From Allostella sp. ATCC 35155 (GTDB taxonomy: Bacteria > Pseudomonadota > Alphaproteobacteria > ATCC43930 > Allostellaceae), in assembly GCA_006738865.1 (NCBI GenBank), contig AP019701.1, positions 2,476,001 through 2,540,000 of the forward strand: a stretch of DNA of 64,000 nt. The letters run 5' to 3'. Below are positions 15,449-23,576 of this stretch, in pieces; position 1 is the stretch's first letter; each line of letters starts with the position of its first letter. Below the pieces are notes generated by a model. It was not told where the DNA came from. It saw only the letters and a list, made by a program, of their open reading frames with translations, and did no database searches. The position numbers and the translations under genes are program-made.

Positions 15449-16372
15449 TCAGCGCCCGACGGCAGCCGCGTACGGCGCCGCGCAATGCGCGGCGACATGG
15501 CTGCGCACCCGCGGGTCGGCCGCAAGGCGCTCGCGCAGTCCGCTCCAGGCCGCCACGCAGCGCGCGATCTCGGGCTCGGTGACCGCCGGCCCCAGCCAGC
15601 GGCGGGCCATGTCCGCGCGCTTGGCGTCGGTGCTGGCATTCTCACGCGGCGGCGGTTCGGCCGGTGGCGCGGAGCCAAGGATCGCGGGCAGTTCCGGGCG
15701 GCAGCGGCCGGCTTCGTCGAACAGCCGCTCATAGGCCAGGACATGCGTCGCCGCCTCGCCGAGGGCGGAGCGGTAGGCGTGGAGGATGGCGTCGTAGCGT
15801 GTGGCCGAACCGAAGATGCTGCGCGGATCGCCGCCGGCGGCGGCGGCGAGGTGGGCATCGAGGATGCGGCCGGGACGGGGCCAGTCCGGCCGGCCGTCGC
15901 TGCGCGCCGGCTGGTTGGGGTGGCTCCAGGTCCGTTGCAGCAACAGCGAGGCGATGAAGGCGACGGGTTCGCGCAGGACCAGGATCGCCTGGGCGCGCTC
16001 GCCGAAGAGGCGGCGCAGCGCCTGCGGCACCAGCGGGACGCGGTCGTGATCGAGCTGCATCGCGTTGGTCGCCAGCGTCTCGTCCGACAGCAGCACCGGC
16101 CGCGGCGAGGCCGCGATGTGGGCCGCCGCGTCGGCCAGTTCCCCGGGCAGCCGGTCCGCCCCCAGGATCTCCCGCGAATTGAACTTGAGCGCACGCAGCA
16201 CCCGCCGCGCCGCCCGGATGCCGCGCTCGTCTGGCCATCGCGTGCCCTTGGCGCCGAGATAGTCGACGCCCGCGAGGCAGGGGAAGACGTGGTTCTGCAG
16301 CGCCGTCGTCGCCGTCTTGGGCAGGCCGACATGGACGAAGATGGGAGAGGCGGGCGTCACGGGCGGCATCAT
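15449..16372 (-). CDS. Sulfotransferase-like protein
   Basis: About 307 residues. The N-terminal IFVHVGLPKTATTALQ matches the 5'-phosphosulfate loop of PAPS-dependent sulfotransferases, and AILVLREPVAFIASLLLQ matches the 3'-phosphate-binding strand and helix (R-x-P-x-x-x-x-x-S). The C-terminal half is poorly conserved, as expected for acceptor binding. The start is uncertain: MM at 16372/16369 sits just before the conserved loop, while the open frame reaches 16504 and would then overlap the divergent RidA gene by 2 bp. No PAPS synthesis or glycan operon is adjacent. The acceptor is unknown. Confidence 0.7.
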   Translation of the reverse strand: MMPPVTPASPIFVHVGLPKTATTALQNHVFPCLAGVDYLGAKGTRWPDERGIRAARRVLRALKFNSREILGADRLPGELADAAAHIAASPRPVLLSDETLATNAMQLDHDRVPLVPQALRRLFGERAQAILVLREPVAFIASLLLQRTWSHPNQPARSDGRPDWPRPGRILDAHLAAAAGGDPRSIFGSATRYDAILHAYRSALGEAATHVLAYERLFDEAGRCRPELPAILGSAPPAEPPPRENASTDAKRADMARRWLGPAVTEPEIARCVAAWSGLRERLAADPRVRSHVAAHCAAPYAAAVGR

Positions 16373-16502
16373 AGCGGAGGAAATCGTCGCGGCGTTCGAA
16401 GAGTGGAGTGGCCCGCGCAGCTCGGAAACGGCGAGGCCCGAATGCGGCATGACGACGGAGTATGATCCCATGCACTCCACGCATGCATGAGGTGTCGGTG
16501 TC

Positions 16503-16898
16503 ATGGAGCGTCGTAGACTGGTGCGTTTGGGCTCACCGCTCGAGCCGGAAATCGGGTTCAGCCGCGCCGTCCGGGTCGGTTCCTGTCTCGCGGTGTCGGG
16601 GACAGCCCCGATCGGCCCGGATGGCCGTGCCGCCCATCGCGGTGACGTCTACGCGCAGACCGGGCTCTGCCTGGCGATCATCGAACAGGCGGTCGGAGAG
16701 GCCGGCGCGAGCTTGGCCGACGTGATCCGCACGCGGATCATGCTGACCGACATCGATCGCTGGCGGGAGGCCGCACGGGCGCACGGCGAGGTCTTCGGGG
16801 CGATCCGGCCCGCTTGCACCTTCGTCGGGGTCTCGCGCTTCATCGACCCGGACTGGCTGGTGGAGGTCGAGGCGGACTGCTGCCTGCCCGATCGGTGA
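16503..16898 (+). CDS. RidA family protein (YjgF/YER057c/UK114)
   Basis: A 131-residue RidA-family protein. Typical features are GFSRAVRVGSCLAVSGTAP near the N-terminus, VIRTRIMLTDIDRW in the middle and the C-terminal IRPACTFVGVSRFIDPDWLVEVEADC, where an Arg and a later Glu would contact a 2-aminoacrylate-type imine. Canonical members hydrolyse reactive enamines or imines to keto acids and ammonia. GAGGTG 8 bp upstream supports the start. It is divergent from the sulfotransferase-like gene and precedes a LysE exporter by about 160 bp. The archetypal RidA subgroup and diverged subgroups cannot be separated confidently here. Confidence 0.87.
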   Translation: MERRRLVRLGSPLEPEIGFSRAVRVGSCLAVSGTAPIGPDGRAAHRGDVYAQTGLCLAIIEQAVGEAGASLADVIRTRIMLTDIDRWREAARAHGEVFGAIRPACTFVGVSRFIDPDWLVEVEADCCLPDR

Positions 16899-17057
16899 GG
16901 GTGCGGCGAAAGAGGCGCCGCCGCCCATCCCATCATCTTGCCCATCATCGCGCGACAGGATGTGGAGAATGGTGGGGGCGGGCAGCTATGCTCGACACCA
17001 TGCAGCGCCCGCGACGGCGAGCGCCAGACAGAGAGCACGCGGCCGGGGAGGGGGACG

Positions 17058-17687
17058 ATGATCGACTGGACCACGCTCACGACCTACATCGCCATTGTCC
17101 TGGGTTTCGTCTTCATTCCCGGCCCTGCGACCCTCCTGACCGTTGCGCGGGCGACCAGTTCGGGCACCGAGGTCGGCATCGCGACCGGGGCAGGGATCGC
17201 CGCGGGGGACGTGATCCACACCCTCATGGCGATCATCGGGATTTCCGCCGTCATCACCGCGTCCGCCACCCTGTTCGGCGTCGTCAAGTATCTCGGCGCC
17301 GGCTATCTGATCTATCTCGGCATCCAGTCGATCCGGTCGCACGCGCCCGCCGACCCGCCGGCTGATCGCGCACTTCCGGTCTCCGCCCGCAGGGCATTCC
17401 GGCAGGCGATCCTGGCCGAACTCCTCAACCCGAAGACGGCGCTCTTCTTCCTCGCCTTCCTTCCCCAGTTCGTGCGTCTGGAGAACGGGCCCGTCGCCTT
17501 GCAGCTGGCGATCCTGGGGGTGATCTTCGTCTGCCTCGGCCTGCTGAGCACCATCGTCTTCGCTGTCGGCGCGGGACGCCTCGGCAACTTCCTCCGACGG
17601 AAGCCCGCCGTGCTGCGATGGCAAGGCAAGGTCGTCGGCGGCATCTACTGCGCACTGGGCGTGCGTCTGGCGCTGCAGGAGCGGTAG
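17058..17687 (+). CDS. LysE/RhtB family amino-acid exporter
   Basis: A 209-residue inner-membrane protein with about six hydrophobic segments. The N-terminal FVFIPGPATLLTVARATSSG carries the G-P-x-P-like LysE signature, and LLNPKTALFFLAFLPQFV is the conserved mid-protein segment of RhtB-type threonine and homoserine exporters. The start at 17058 follows a GGGGAGGGGGA stretch; the 40 residues upstream in frame are not hydrophobic or conserved. It would export an amino acid or related metabolite. It may form a transcript with the RidA gene, consistent with amino-acid stress relief (inference). Confidence 0.87.
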   Translation: MIDWTTLTTYIAIVLGFVFIPGPATLLTVARATSSGTEVGIATGAGIAAGDVIHTLMAIIGISAVITASATLFGVVKYLGAGYLIYLGIQSIRSHAPADPPADRALPVSARRAFRQAILAELLNPKTALFFLAFLPQFVRLENGPVALQLAILGVIFVCLGLLSTIVFAVGAGRLGNFLRRKPAVLRWQGKVVGGIYCALGVRLALQER

Positions 17688-17814
17688 CCCGCTGCGACAT
17701 CGGTCGCGCCGGTCTGCTCTCTCCTGGCGCTGGAGGACGTGGTGTCCTTCACCCTGGCTGGGTATCGCAGCCTGTCCCGTGCGCATCATTGACCGCATTG
17801 CGAAGAGGCCGGAC

Positions 17815-18426
17815 ATGCAGACCATCGAAACCGAGCGCCTGATCCTGAGGCCCTTCCGGGAGGGGGATGCAGCGGACCTCCTCGCTTATCTGCGTGCGCC
17901 GACCGCCTCCTGCTTCCTCTCGCTCAAGCTCGCAGACCTGGCCGAGGCGGAGATCGCGGTCCGGAAACGCGCCCTCGACGAGGGCTGCGTGGCGATATGC
18001 CTGAAACAGAACGGCGAGGTGATCGGCGATCTGTTCGGCAGCGCCGGAGAAAATGAGGAAGACGATACGGCTTCGGTCGGCTGGAATCTCAATCCGCAAT
18101 TCGGTGGTCGGGGATATGCGTTTGAGGCCGCAGGGGCGCTTCTCGATCATCTTTTTCGGGTAAAGGGCGTTCGCCGAATCTATGCCTATGTCGAAGACCA
18201 CAACAGGCCCTCGCGGCGCCTCTGCGAAAAGCTGAGCATGCGTCGGGAAGGCGTGTTCGTCGAGTACGTATCGTTCACCAATGACGATGCGGGCAATCCG
18301 ATCTACGAAAACACCATGCAGTACGCCATCCTGCGCCGCGAGTGGATGTCTGGATCTACAGCAATCTGGGAACCACTTGGCATGACTGATGTCGCAGGCG
18401 TCGAGGCGACGGGCGATGGCGCATGA
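17815..18426 (+). CDS. GNAT family N-acetyltransferase (RimJ/RimL-like)
   Basis: A 203-residue acetyltransferase. It opens TERLILRPFREGDA, typical of RimJ/RimL and related GNAT proteins. The acetyl-CoA loop lies in NPQFGGRGYAFEAAGAL (about residues 96-112), followed by VRRIYAYVEDHNRPSRRLCEKLSMRREG, the usual N-x-x-S-x-x-x-x-E-K-L helix. ATG 17815 with AGAGG upstream gives the family start. The second half has visibly more A and T than its surroundings, and the gene ends 38 bp from the 3' end of tRNA-Ser, so recent acquisition is possible. The acceptor is unknown. Confidence 0.85.
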   Translation: MQTIETERLILRPFREGDAADLLAYLRAPTASCFLSLKLADLAEAEIAVRKRALDEGCVAICLKQNGEVIGDLFGSAGENEEDDTASVGWNLNPQFGGRGYAFEAAGALLDHLFRVKGVRRIYAYVEDHNRPSRRLCEKLSMRREGVFVEYVSFTNDDAGNPIYENTMQYAILRREWMSGSTAIWEPLGMTDVAGVEATGDGA

Positions 18427-18464
18427 ACGGCCGCAATCGGCGGGGCGCACATGCCGGCGGTGTT

Positions 18465-18552
18465 TGGCGGATGGGGTGGGATTCGAACCCACGAGGCGTT
18501 GCCGCCCGCCGGTTTTCAAGACCGGTGCATTAAACCGCTCTGCCACCCATCC
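18465..18552 (-). tRNA. tRNA-Ser (anticodon TGA)
   Basis: An 88-nt class II tRNA on the minus strand with a long variable arm. The acceptor GGATGGG (18552-18546) pairs with CCCATCC, then G73 and an encoded CCA ending at 18465. The anticodon loop is CTTGAAA between CCGGT and ACCGG, with anticodon TGA at 18518-18516. A TAGTTA hexamer (18581-18576, minus strand) could be its -10 element; no good -35 was seen. Confidence 0.97.
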
Positions 18553-18660
18553 GCGACGGTCGGGACCGCGCGGAATAACTAGCGCCGGGGCGGGGCGGGC
18601 GTCCAGCTTCGCCATGGCTGCCCCACTTTCGCCATGGCAGTGTGGCAACCGCATGGCGCC

Positions 18661-19461
18661 ATGAGCTTCGTCCTCGGCAAGATCTTCTGGTATCTGGCGC
18701 AGCCGGCCAACCTCCTGCTCCTGGTGCTGCTTGCGGGGTGGCTGCTGCTGCTCGCCGGCGCGCGGCGGCTGGGCCACCTGCTGCTATTCCTGGCGCTGGC
18801 GACGCTTGCCGCCATCGCGGTCCTGCCGGTCGGTGCCTGGGTGCTGCTGCCGCTGGAGGACCGCCTGCCGGCGCACCCGACGATCGCCGAGCCGGTCGAC
18901 GGCATCGTCGTCCTCGGCGGCAGCGTCGATTCCTGGATCTCGGCCGCGCGCGGCATGCCGGCGCTGACCGAATATGGCGATCGCATGACCTCGGCGGCGA
19001 TCCTGGCGCGCCGCCATCCCCAGGCGCGCATCCTGGTGACGAGCGGCGAGGCGGCGATCCTGCCGGAAGGGACCAGCGAGGGGCCGCAGATGCGCCGGCT
19101 GCTGGTCGACCTCGGCATCGACGAGGCCCGCATCCTGGTCGACCCCGAGGCCCGCAACACCTGGGAAAATGCCCGCAACGCGCGCCGGCTGGCCAATCCC
19201 GGCCCGGAGGAACGCTGGCTGCTCGTCACCTCGGCCTTCCACATGCCGCGCGCGCTGGGCACGTTCCGCCGCGTCGGCTGGGACGTCGTGCCCTATCCCG
19301 TCGACTACAAGACGACGGGGAAAGGCGGCCTGTCCTTCGGCTTCAACCTGCGCGCCGGGCTCGAGCGCGTCCATCTCGGCCTCAAGGAATGGCTGGCGCT
19401 GGTCGCCTACCGGCTGCTCGACCGCACCGACACGCTGTTCCCCGGCCCCGAGCCGCCGTGA
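18661..19461 (+). CDS. DUF218 (SanA/YdcF-like) membrane protein
   Basis: A 266-residue protein with two N-terminal membrane segments (about residues 10-30 and 38-60) and a DUF218 domain: VDGIVVLGGSVD, RHPQARILVTSGEAA, DPEARNTWENARNARRL and WLLVTSAFHMPRALGTFRR. These elements match the ElyC/SanA/YdcF family, linked in enterobacteria to envelope integrity and undecaprenyl-phosphate carrier metabolism. The start MSFVLGK at 18661 is preferred over 18634 because the extra residues are polar; no clear ribosome site decides it. The cell-wall genes that follow support an envelope role. Confidence 0.82.
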   Translation: MSFVLGKIFWYLAQPANLLLLVLLAGWLLLLAGARRLGHLLLFLALATLAAIAVLPVGAWVLLPLEDRLPAHPTIAEPVDGIVVLGGSVDSWISAARGMPALTEYGDRMTSAAILARRHPQARILVTSGEAAILPEGTSEGPQMRRLLVDLGIDEARILVDPEARNTWENARNARRLANPGPEERWLLVTSAFHMPRALGTFRRVGWDVVPYPVDYKTTGKGGLSFGFNLRAGLERVHLGLKEWLALVAYRLLDRTDTLFPGPEPP

Positions 19462-19477
19462 GGCCGGCGCCTCGCCG

Positions 19478-19678
19478 TCACGGCGCGACCGGCGCGCCGC
19501 GGCAGCAGAACCACAGGATGCTCCAGATGCCGGCAGCGGCGAGGCCGACCCCGAGCAGGCCGACCGCCGCCCAGCGCGTCACCCGGCGCAGGGGCGAGCC
19601 CGGCGGCAGCATCCGCTCCGACAGGAAGAAGAGGAGCGCCAGCATGGCGATCAGCGAAAAGATCCGGCCCTCGTCCAT
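19478..19678 (-). CDS. Small two-helix membrane protein
   Basis: A 66-residue hypothetical protein on the opposite strand to its neighbours. Two hydrophobic stretches (about residues 6-20 and 37-58) are joined by the positive linker SPLRRVTRW, so both ends probably face the same side of the inner membrane. A good AAGGAG site 7 bp upstream of the ATG at 19678, absent from shadow frames, supports real translation. I recognise no family. It fills the gap between the DUF218 gene, with which it is convergent, and the lytic transglycosylase gene, from which it is divergent. Confidence 0.65.
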   Translation of the reverse strand: MDEGRIFSLIAMLALLFFLSERMLPPGSPLRRVTRWAAVGLLGVGLAAAGIWSILWFCCRGAPVAP

Positions 19679-19745
19679 CGTTCGTCTCCTTCCCCGGCTC
19701 GCCCGGGCGTTGAGCGGGACTCGGGCTTCGTGGCAGAGAGAAGGG

Positions 19746-20744
19746 ATGAAACGCAACGCTTCCGGACGGGGCGGGCTGACGGGCCGGCTGGCGGGGGTCG
19801 CCCTGGCGGCGGCCCTGCTGCTGCCCGCGACCGCATCCGCCTCCGGCCAGCCCTTCCCGGTGTGGCTCGGCGAGTTCCGCCAGGAGGCGCTGACGAGCGG
19901 CATCTCGCCCCAGCTGCTGGAGGCGGTGCTGACCGGGCTGGAGCCCATTCCGCGGGTCATCGAGCTCGACCGGCGCCAGCCCGAAGGCACCATGACCTTC
20001 GCCACCTACCGCAGCCGCGTCGTCTCCGAGGCGCGGGTGCGGCAGGGCCGGCTGATGCTGGAGGAGAACGCCGCGATCCTGGAGGAGATCCAGCGCCGCT
20101 ATGGCGTGCCGGCCCGCTTCATCGTCGCGCTGTGGGGGGTGGAGACCAGCTACGGCCGGATCACCGGCAACTACCCGGTCGTCGCGTCGCTGGCGACGCT
20201 GGCCCATGACGGCCGGCGCGCCACGTTCTTCCGCGGAGAACTGCTGAACGCGCTCCGCATCCTCCAGCAGGGCCACATCACGCCCGACGCGATGCTGGGC
20301 TCCTGGGCCGGCGCCATGGGCCAGAGCCAGTTCATGCCGTCCAGCTTCCTCGCCTTCGCCGTCGACCAGGACGGCGACGGGCGGCGCGATATCTGGAACA
20401 GCCGGCCCGACGTGTTCGCCTCGATGGCGAACTATCTCGCATCCTCGGGCTGGGTCTCCGGCCTCACCTGGGGCCGGGCCGTGCGGCTGCCGCCCGGCAT
20501 GACGGCCGCCGGCGCGGACGAACGGCGGCCGCTGCCCGAATGGTCGCGCCTGGGCGTCGTCCAGGCGGACGGCACGCCGCTGCCGGCCGTGGACGTCCCG
20601 GCCGGGATCGTCACGCCCGAACGCGACGGGTCGGGCCCGTCCTTCGTCGTCTACGAGAACTACCGGGTGCTGCTGCGATGGAACCGCTCGAACTATTTCG
20701 GGCTCGCCGTATCCGAGCTCGCCGACCGGATCGTCGAGCCGTGA
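19746..20744 (+). CDS. Lytic murein transglycosylase (MltB-like)
   Basis: A 332-residue periplasmic peptidoglycan lytic transglycosylase. A signal peptide covers roughly residues 1-33. The SLT_2/MltB domain contains ALWGVETSYGRITGNY with the catalytic Glu of WGVETSYG, SWAGAMGQSQFMPSSF and DQDGDGRRDIWNSRPDVFASMANYL. The Cys of a lipobox is absent, so the protein is probably soluble in the periplasm rather than lipid-anchored. Its TGA overlaps the GTG start of rlpA by 4 bp, coupling two peptidoglycan-cleaving lipoprotein or periplasmic enzymes. A peptidoglycan-binding tail is not evident beyond the catalytic domain. Confidence 0.88.
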   Translation: MKRNASGRGGLTGRLAGVALAAALLLPATASASGQPFPVWLGEFRQEALTSGISPQLLEAVLTGLEPIPRVIELDRRQPEGTMTFATYRSRVVSEARVRQGRLMLEENAAILEEIQRRYGVPARFIVALWGVETSYGRITGNYPVVASLATLAHDGRRATFFRGELLNALRILQQGHITPDAMLGSWAGAMGQSQFMPSSFLAFAVDQDGDGRRDIWNSRPDVFASMANYLASSGWVSGLTWGRAVRLPPGMTAAGADERRPLPEWSRLGVVQADGTPLPAVDVPAGIVTPERDGSGPSFVVYENYRVLLRWNRSNYFGLAVSELADRIVEP

Positions 20745-21808
20745 CGCGCGGGCGCGCCAGCCGCGGCATCGCCGCCGCCGCGCTGCTGTCGCTGCTCGCG
20801 GCCTGTGCGGGCACGGGACCGGCGACGACCGGCGGGCCCGCGACGGCGGGGAAGGGGTCGCCGAGGGGCGTCTACAAGGTCGGAAATCCCTACCAGATCG
20901 GCGGCGTCTGGTACTATCCCAAGGAGGACTACGAATACCGGGAGACCGGGATCGCCTCCTGGTACGGGTCGGACTTCCACGGCAAGGCGACCGCCAACGG
21001 CGAGGTCTATGACATGAACGAACTGACGGCGGCGCACCGGACGCTGCCGCTGCCGTCGGTGGTGCGGGTCACAAACCTCGACAATGGCCGCTCGATGACG
21101 CTGCGGGTCAACGATCGCGGCCCGTTCGCCCGCGGGCGGATCATCGACGTCTCCCGACGCGGCGCCCAGCTCCTGGGCTTCGAGCGCCAGGGCACGGCCA
21201 AGGTCCGGGTCGAGATCATGGCGACCGAGAGCGAACAATTGGCCCAGATCTATCGCGGCTCGCCCAACCTGGCGCAGGCGCTGGCGCGCACGCCATCCCT
21301 GCCGGACCCGTCGGCGCCGATGACGGTGGTGGCAGCCGTGCCCTCGCCGCCGCCACCGCCGGCCCCGGTCGCTCCCGGCGCGGACGGCACCATGCTCGGG
21401 ACACCGATCCTGTCGCCTCCGCCGGCCGCGACCGTCGAGCAGGTGCCGCTGCCGCCGCCGCCCGGAGCGAACGGCATGCGCCCGGCCCCGGCCACGGCGC
21501 CCGCGCCGATCCCGGTCGCCGCCGCGGCCGCCGTCGATGCGCCGCAGCCGGAGGTGGTGACGGTCGAGCCGGTGCGCCGGACCCAAATCTACGTCCAGGC
21601 CGGCGCCTTCTCGCAGCGCGCCAACGCCGACCGCGTCCGCCGGACCATCACCGGCGCCGGCCCCGTGCGGGTGACGACGATCGAGGTCAGCGGCGCGCCC
21701 GTGCACCGCGTCCGCGTCGGCCCGCTGCGGTCGGTCGAGGACGCCGACCAGACGCTGACGCGGGTCGCCTCCGCCGGCTATCCCGACGCGCGGATCGTCG
21801 TCGAATGA
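20741..21808 (+). CDS. rlpA: Septal ring lytic transglycosylase RlpA, SPOR-containing lipoprotein
   Basis: A 355-residue lipoprotein with lipobox LLAAC near residue 22. A double-psi beta-barrel RlpA domain follows: TGIASWYGSDFHGKATANGE, TAAHRTLPLPSVVRVTNLDN and VNDRGPFARGRIIDVSRRGA, with the catalytic Asp and His region present. A Pro/Ala-rich linker (about 175-270) leads to a C-terminal SPOR domain (IYVQAGAFSQRANADRVRR) that binds glycan strands lacking stem peptides at the septum. The start is GTG at 20741, overlapping the upstream stop as GTGA; the signal peptide begins right after it. It overlaps dacA by 4 bp. Confidence 0.92.
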   Translation: MTRGRASRGIAAAALLSLLAACAGTGPATTGGPATAGKGSPRGVYKVGNPYQIGGVWYYPKEDYEYRETGIASWYGSDFHGKATANGEVYDMNELTAAHRTLPLPSVVRVTNLDNGRSMTLRVNDRGPFARGRIIDVSRRGAQLLGFERQGTAKVRVEIMATESEQLAQIYRGSPNLAQALARTPSLPDPSAPMTVVAAVPSPPPPPAPVAPGADGTMLGTPILSPPPAATVEQVPLPPPPGANGMRPAPATAPAPIPVAAAAAVDAPQPEVVTVEPVRRTQIYVQAGAFSQRANADRVRRTITGAGPVRVTTIEVSGAPVHRVRVGPLRSVEDADQTLTRVASAGYPDARIVVE

Positions 21809-22938
21809 GGCTCCTGCGAATGTTCCTCGCCCCGCTGTTGGCGCTGTTCCTGTTGCCGGCCGCCGCGGCCGCCCAGGACTTCCACACCGACGCACGAGCC
21901 GCCATCGTCGTCGATTTCGACACCCGGGCGGTGCTCTACGCCAAGGATCCCGACCGTCGCCTGCCGCCGGCCTCGATGAGCAAGATCATGACGATGTACG
22001 TCGTGTTCGAGATGCTGCGGGACGGCAAGCTGTCGCTCGACGACGAACTGCCGGTCAGCCGCAAGGCCTGGCAGATGGGCGGCTCGAAGATGTTCGTGAA
22101 GATCGACACGCGGGTGAAGGTCGAGGATCTGATCCGCGGCGTCATCGTCCAGTCCGGCAACGATGCCTGCCTCGTGCTGGCGGAAGGGACCGCGGGCTCG
22201 GAGGAGGCCTTCGTCCGGCTGATGAACGAACGGGCGAAGGCGCTGGGCCTGACCGAGAGCAACTTCGCCAACGTCTCGGGCTGGCCGCACCCCGACCACT
22301 ACATGTCGGTGCGCGACCTCGCCGTTCTCGCGCGGCACATGATCACGGACTTCCCCGAGCGCTACCGCATCTATTCGGAGCGGGAATTCACCTATGCCGG
22401 CATCAAGCAGGGCAACCGCAACCCGCTGCTCTACAAGGTCGGCGGCGCCGACGGCATCAAGACCGGCCACACGGACGAGGCGGGGTACGGACTGACCGCT
22501 TCGGCGATCCGCAACGGGCGGCGCCTGATCATGGTGATCGCCGGCCTGGGCTCGATGCGCGCCCGCTCCCAAGAATCGGAGCGGCTGCTGGACTGGGCCT
22601 ATCGCGAGTTCGACAACTACACCCTCGCGCGCGCAGGCCAGCCGGTCTCCGCCGCGGAGGTCTGGCTCGGCGCCGCACCGACCGTCCCGCTGCATGCCGC
22701 CGCCGACATCACGGTGACGATTCCGCGCCGCAGCCGCGACAAGGTCGCGGTGATGGCGGTCTATGACGGGCCGATCGCCGCACCGGTCATGGCCGGGCGG
22801 CAGGTCGGCCGGATGGAGGTCCGGCTCGGCGACCGCACGCTGGGCGAGGGGGCGCTCGTCACGGGCGCCGCCGTCGAGCGCCAGAACGTCTTCGGCCGGC
22901 TGCTCGCGGCCGTCGGCCATCTGCTCACCGGGCAGTGA
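21805..22938 (+). CDS. dacA: D-alanyl-D-alanine carboxypeptidase (PBP5 type)
   Basis: A 377-residue class C penicillin-binding protein that trims the terminal D-Ala of peptidoglycan stem peptides. A signal peptide ends around residue 24. The three active-site motifs are present: Ser57-x-x-Lys60 (ASMSK), Ser117-Gly-Asn119 (VQSGNDAC) and Lys219-Thr-Gly (GIKTGHTDEAG). The C-terminal PBP5 beta domain and a hydrophobic end (FGRLLAAVGHLLTGQ), a likely amphipathic membrane anchor, complete the family layout. ATGA overlaps join it to rlpA and GTGA to tmk. Confidence 0.93.
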   Translation: MRLLRMFLAPLLALFLLPAAAAAQDFHTDARAAIVVDFDTRAVLYAKDPDRRLPPASMSKIMTMYVVFEMLRDGKLSLDDELPVSRKAWQMGGSKMFVKIDTRVKVEDLIRGVIVQSGNDACLVLAEGTAGSEEAFVRLMNERAKALGLTESNFANVSGWPHPDHYMSVRDLAVLARHMITDFPERYRIYSEREFTYAGIKQGNRNPLLYKVGGADGIKTGHTDEAGYGLTASAIRNGRRLIMVIAGLGSMRARSQESERLLDWAYREFDNYTLARAGQPVSAAEVWLGAAPTVPLHAAADITVTIPRRSRDKVAVMAVYDGPIAAPVMAGRQVGRMEVRLGDRTLGEGALVTGAAVERQNVFGRLLAAVGHLLTGQ

Positions 22939-23576
22939 GCGGCCACTTCGTCACCTTCGAGGGCGGGGAAGGGGCCGGCAAGTCCACCCAGCTCGCGCAT
23001 CTCGCAGCCCATCTCGGGCAGGGTGCGGCGGAAGTCGTGACCACCCGCGAGCCCGGCGGCTCGCCCGGCGCCGAGGCGATCCGCACGCTGATCGTCACCG
23101 GCGCCACCGACCGCTGGGATGCGCGGACCGAGGCGCTGCTGGTGGCCGCCGCCCGCCGCGACCATGTCGAGCGCACGATCCGGCCGGCGCTGGCGCGCGG
23201 CGCCTGGGTGCTGTGCGACCGCTTCTTCGATTCGACCGCCGCCTACCAGGGCATGGCGGGCGGGGTCGACGCGGCGGACATCGCCTGGCTGCGGCGCTTC
23301 GCGACCGACGGCCTGACGCCGGACCTGACGATCGTGGTCGACGTCCCCGTCGCCGTCGGCATGGCCCGGGTGGCCGCGCGGGGCGAGGGGCAGCGCCAGC
23401 GGTTCGAGCGCCGCGGCGGCGACTTTCACGCGGCGCTGCGCCGGGCCTTCGCGAGCATCGCGGCGGCCGAGCCCGGGCGTTGCCGCGTCGTCGACGGTAC
23501 CCGCCCGGCCGAGGCGCTGGCGGCCGAGATCCGCGCCATCGTCGAAGACCGCTTCGCGGCCGGCGCGCGGCGATGA
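22935..23576 (+). CDS. tmk: Thymidylate kinase
   Basis: A 213-residue thymidylate kinase that phosphorylates dTMP to dTDP in the cytoplasm. The P-loop GGEGAGKST is at about residues 9-17, followed by TTREPGGSPGAEAIR, the DRFFDSTAAYQG lid-side DR-Y/F motif and PDLTIVVDVP. The start is GTG at 22935, overlapping the dacA stop by 4 bp; SGHFVTFEGG matches the normal family start. It overlaps holB by ATGA. Pairing of tmk with holB in one operon is conserved widely in bacteria. Confidence 0.95.
   Translation: MSGHFVTFEGGEGAGKSTQLAHLAAHLGQGAAEVVTTREPGGSPGAEAIRTLIVTGATDRWDARTEALLVAAARRDHVERTIRPALARGAWVLCDRFFDSTAAYQGMAGGVDAADIAWLRRFATDGLTPDLTIVVDVPVAVGMARVAARGEGQRQRFERRGGDFHAALRRAFASIAAAEPGRCRVVDGTRPAEALAAEIRAIVEDRFAAGARR

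Noticed and set aside
18642-19745. Long frame continuing upstream of the lytic transglycosylase
   Set aside because: It is in a shifted frame of the DUF218 gene, and the signal peptide starts at 19746.
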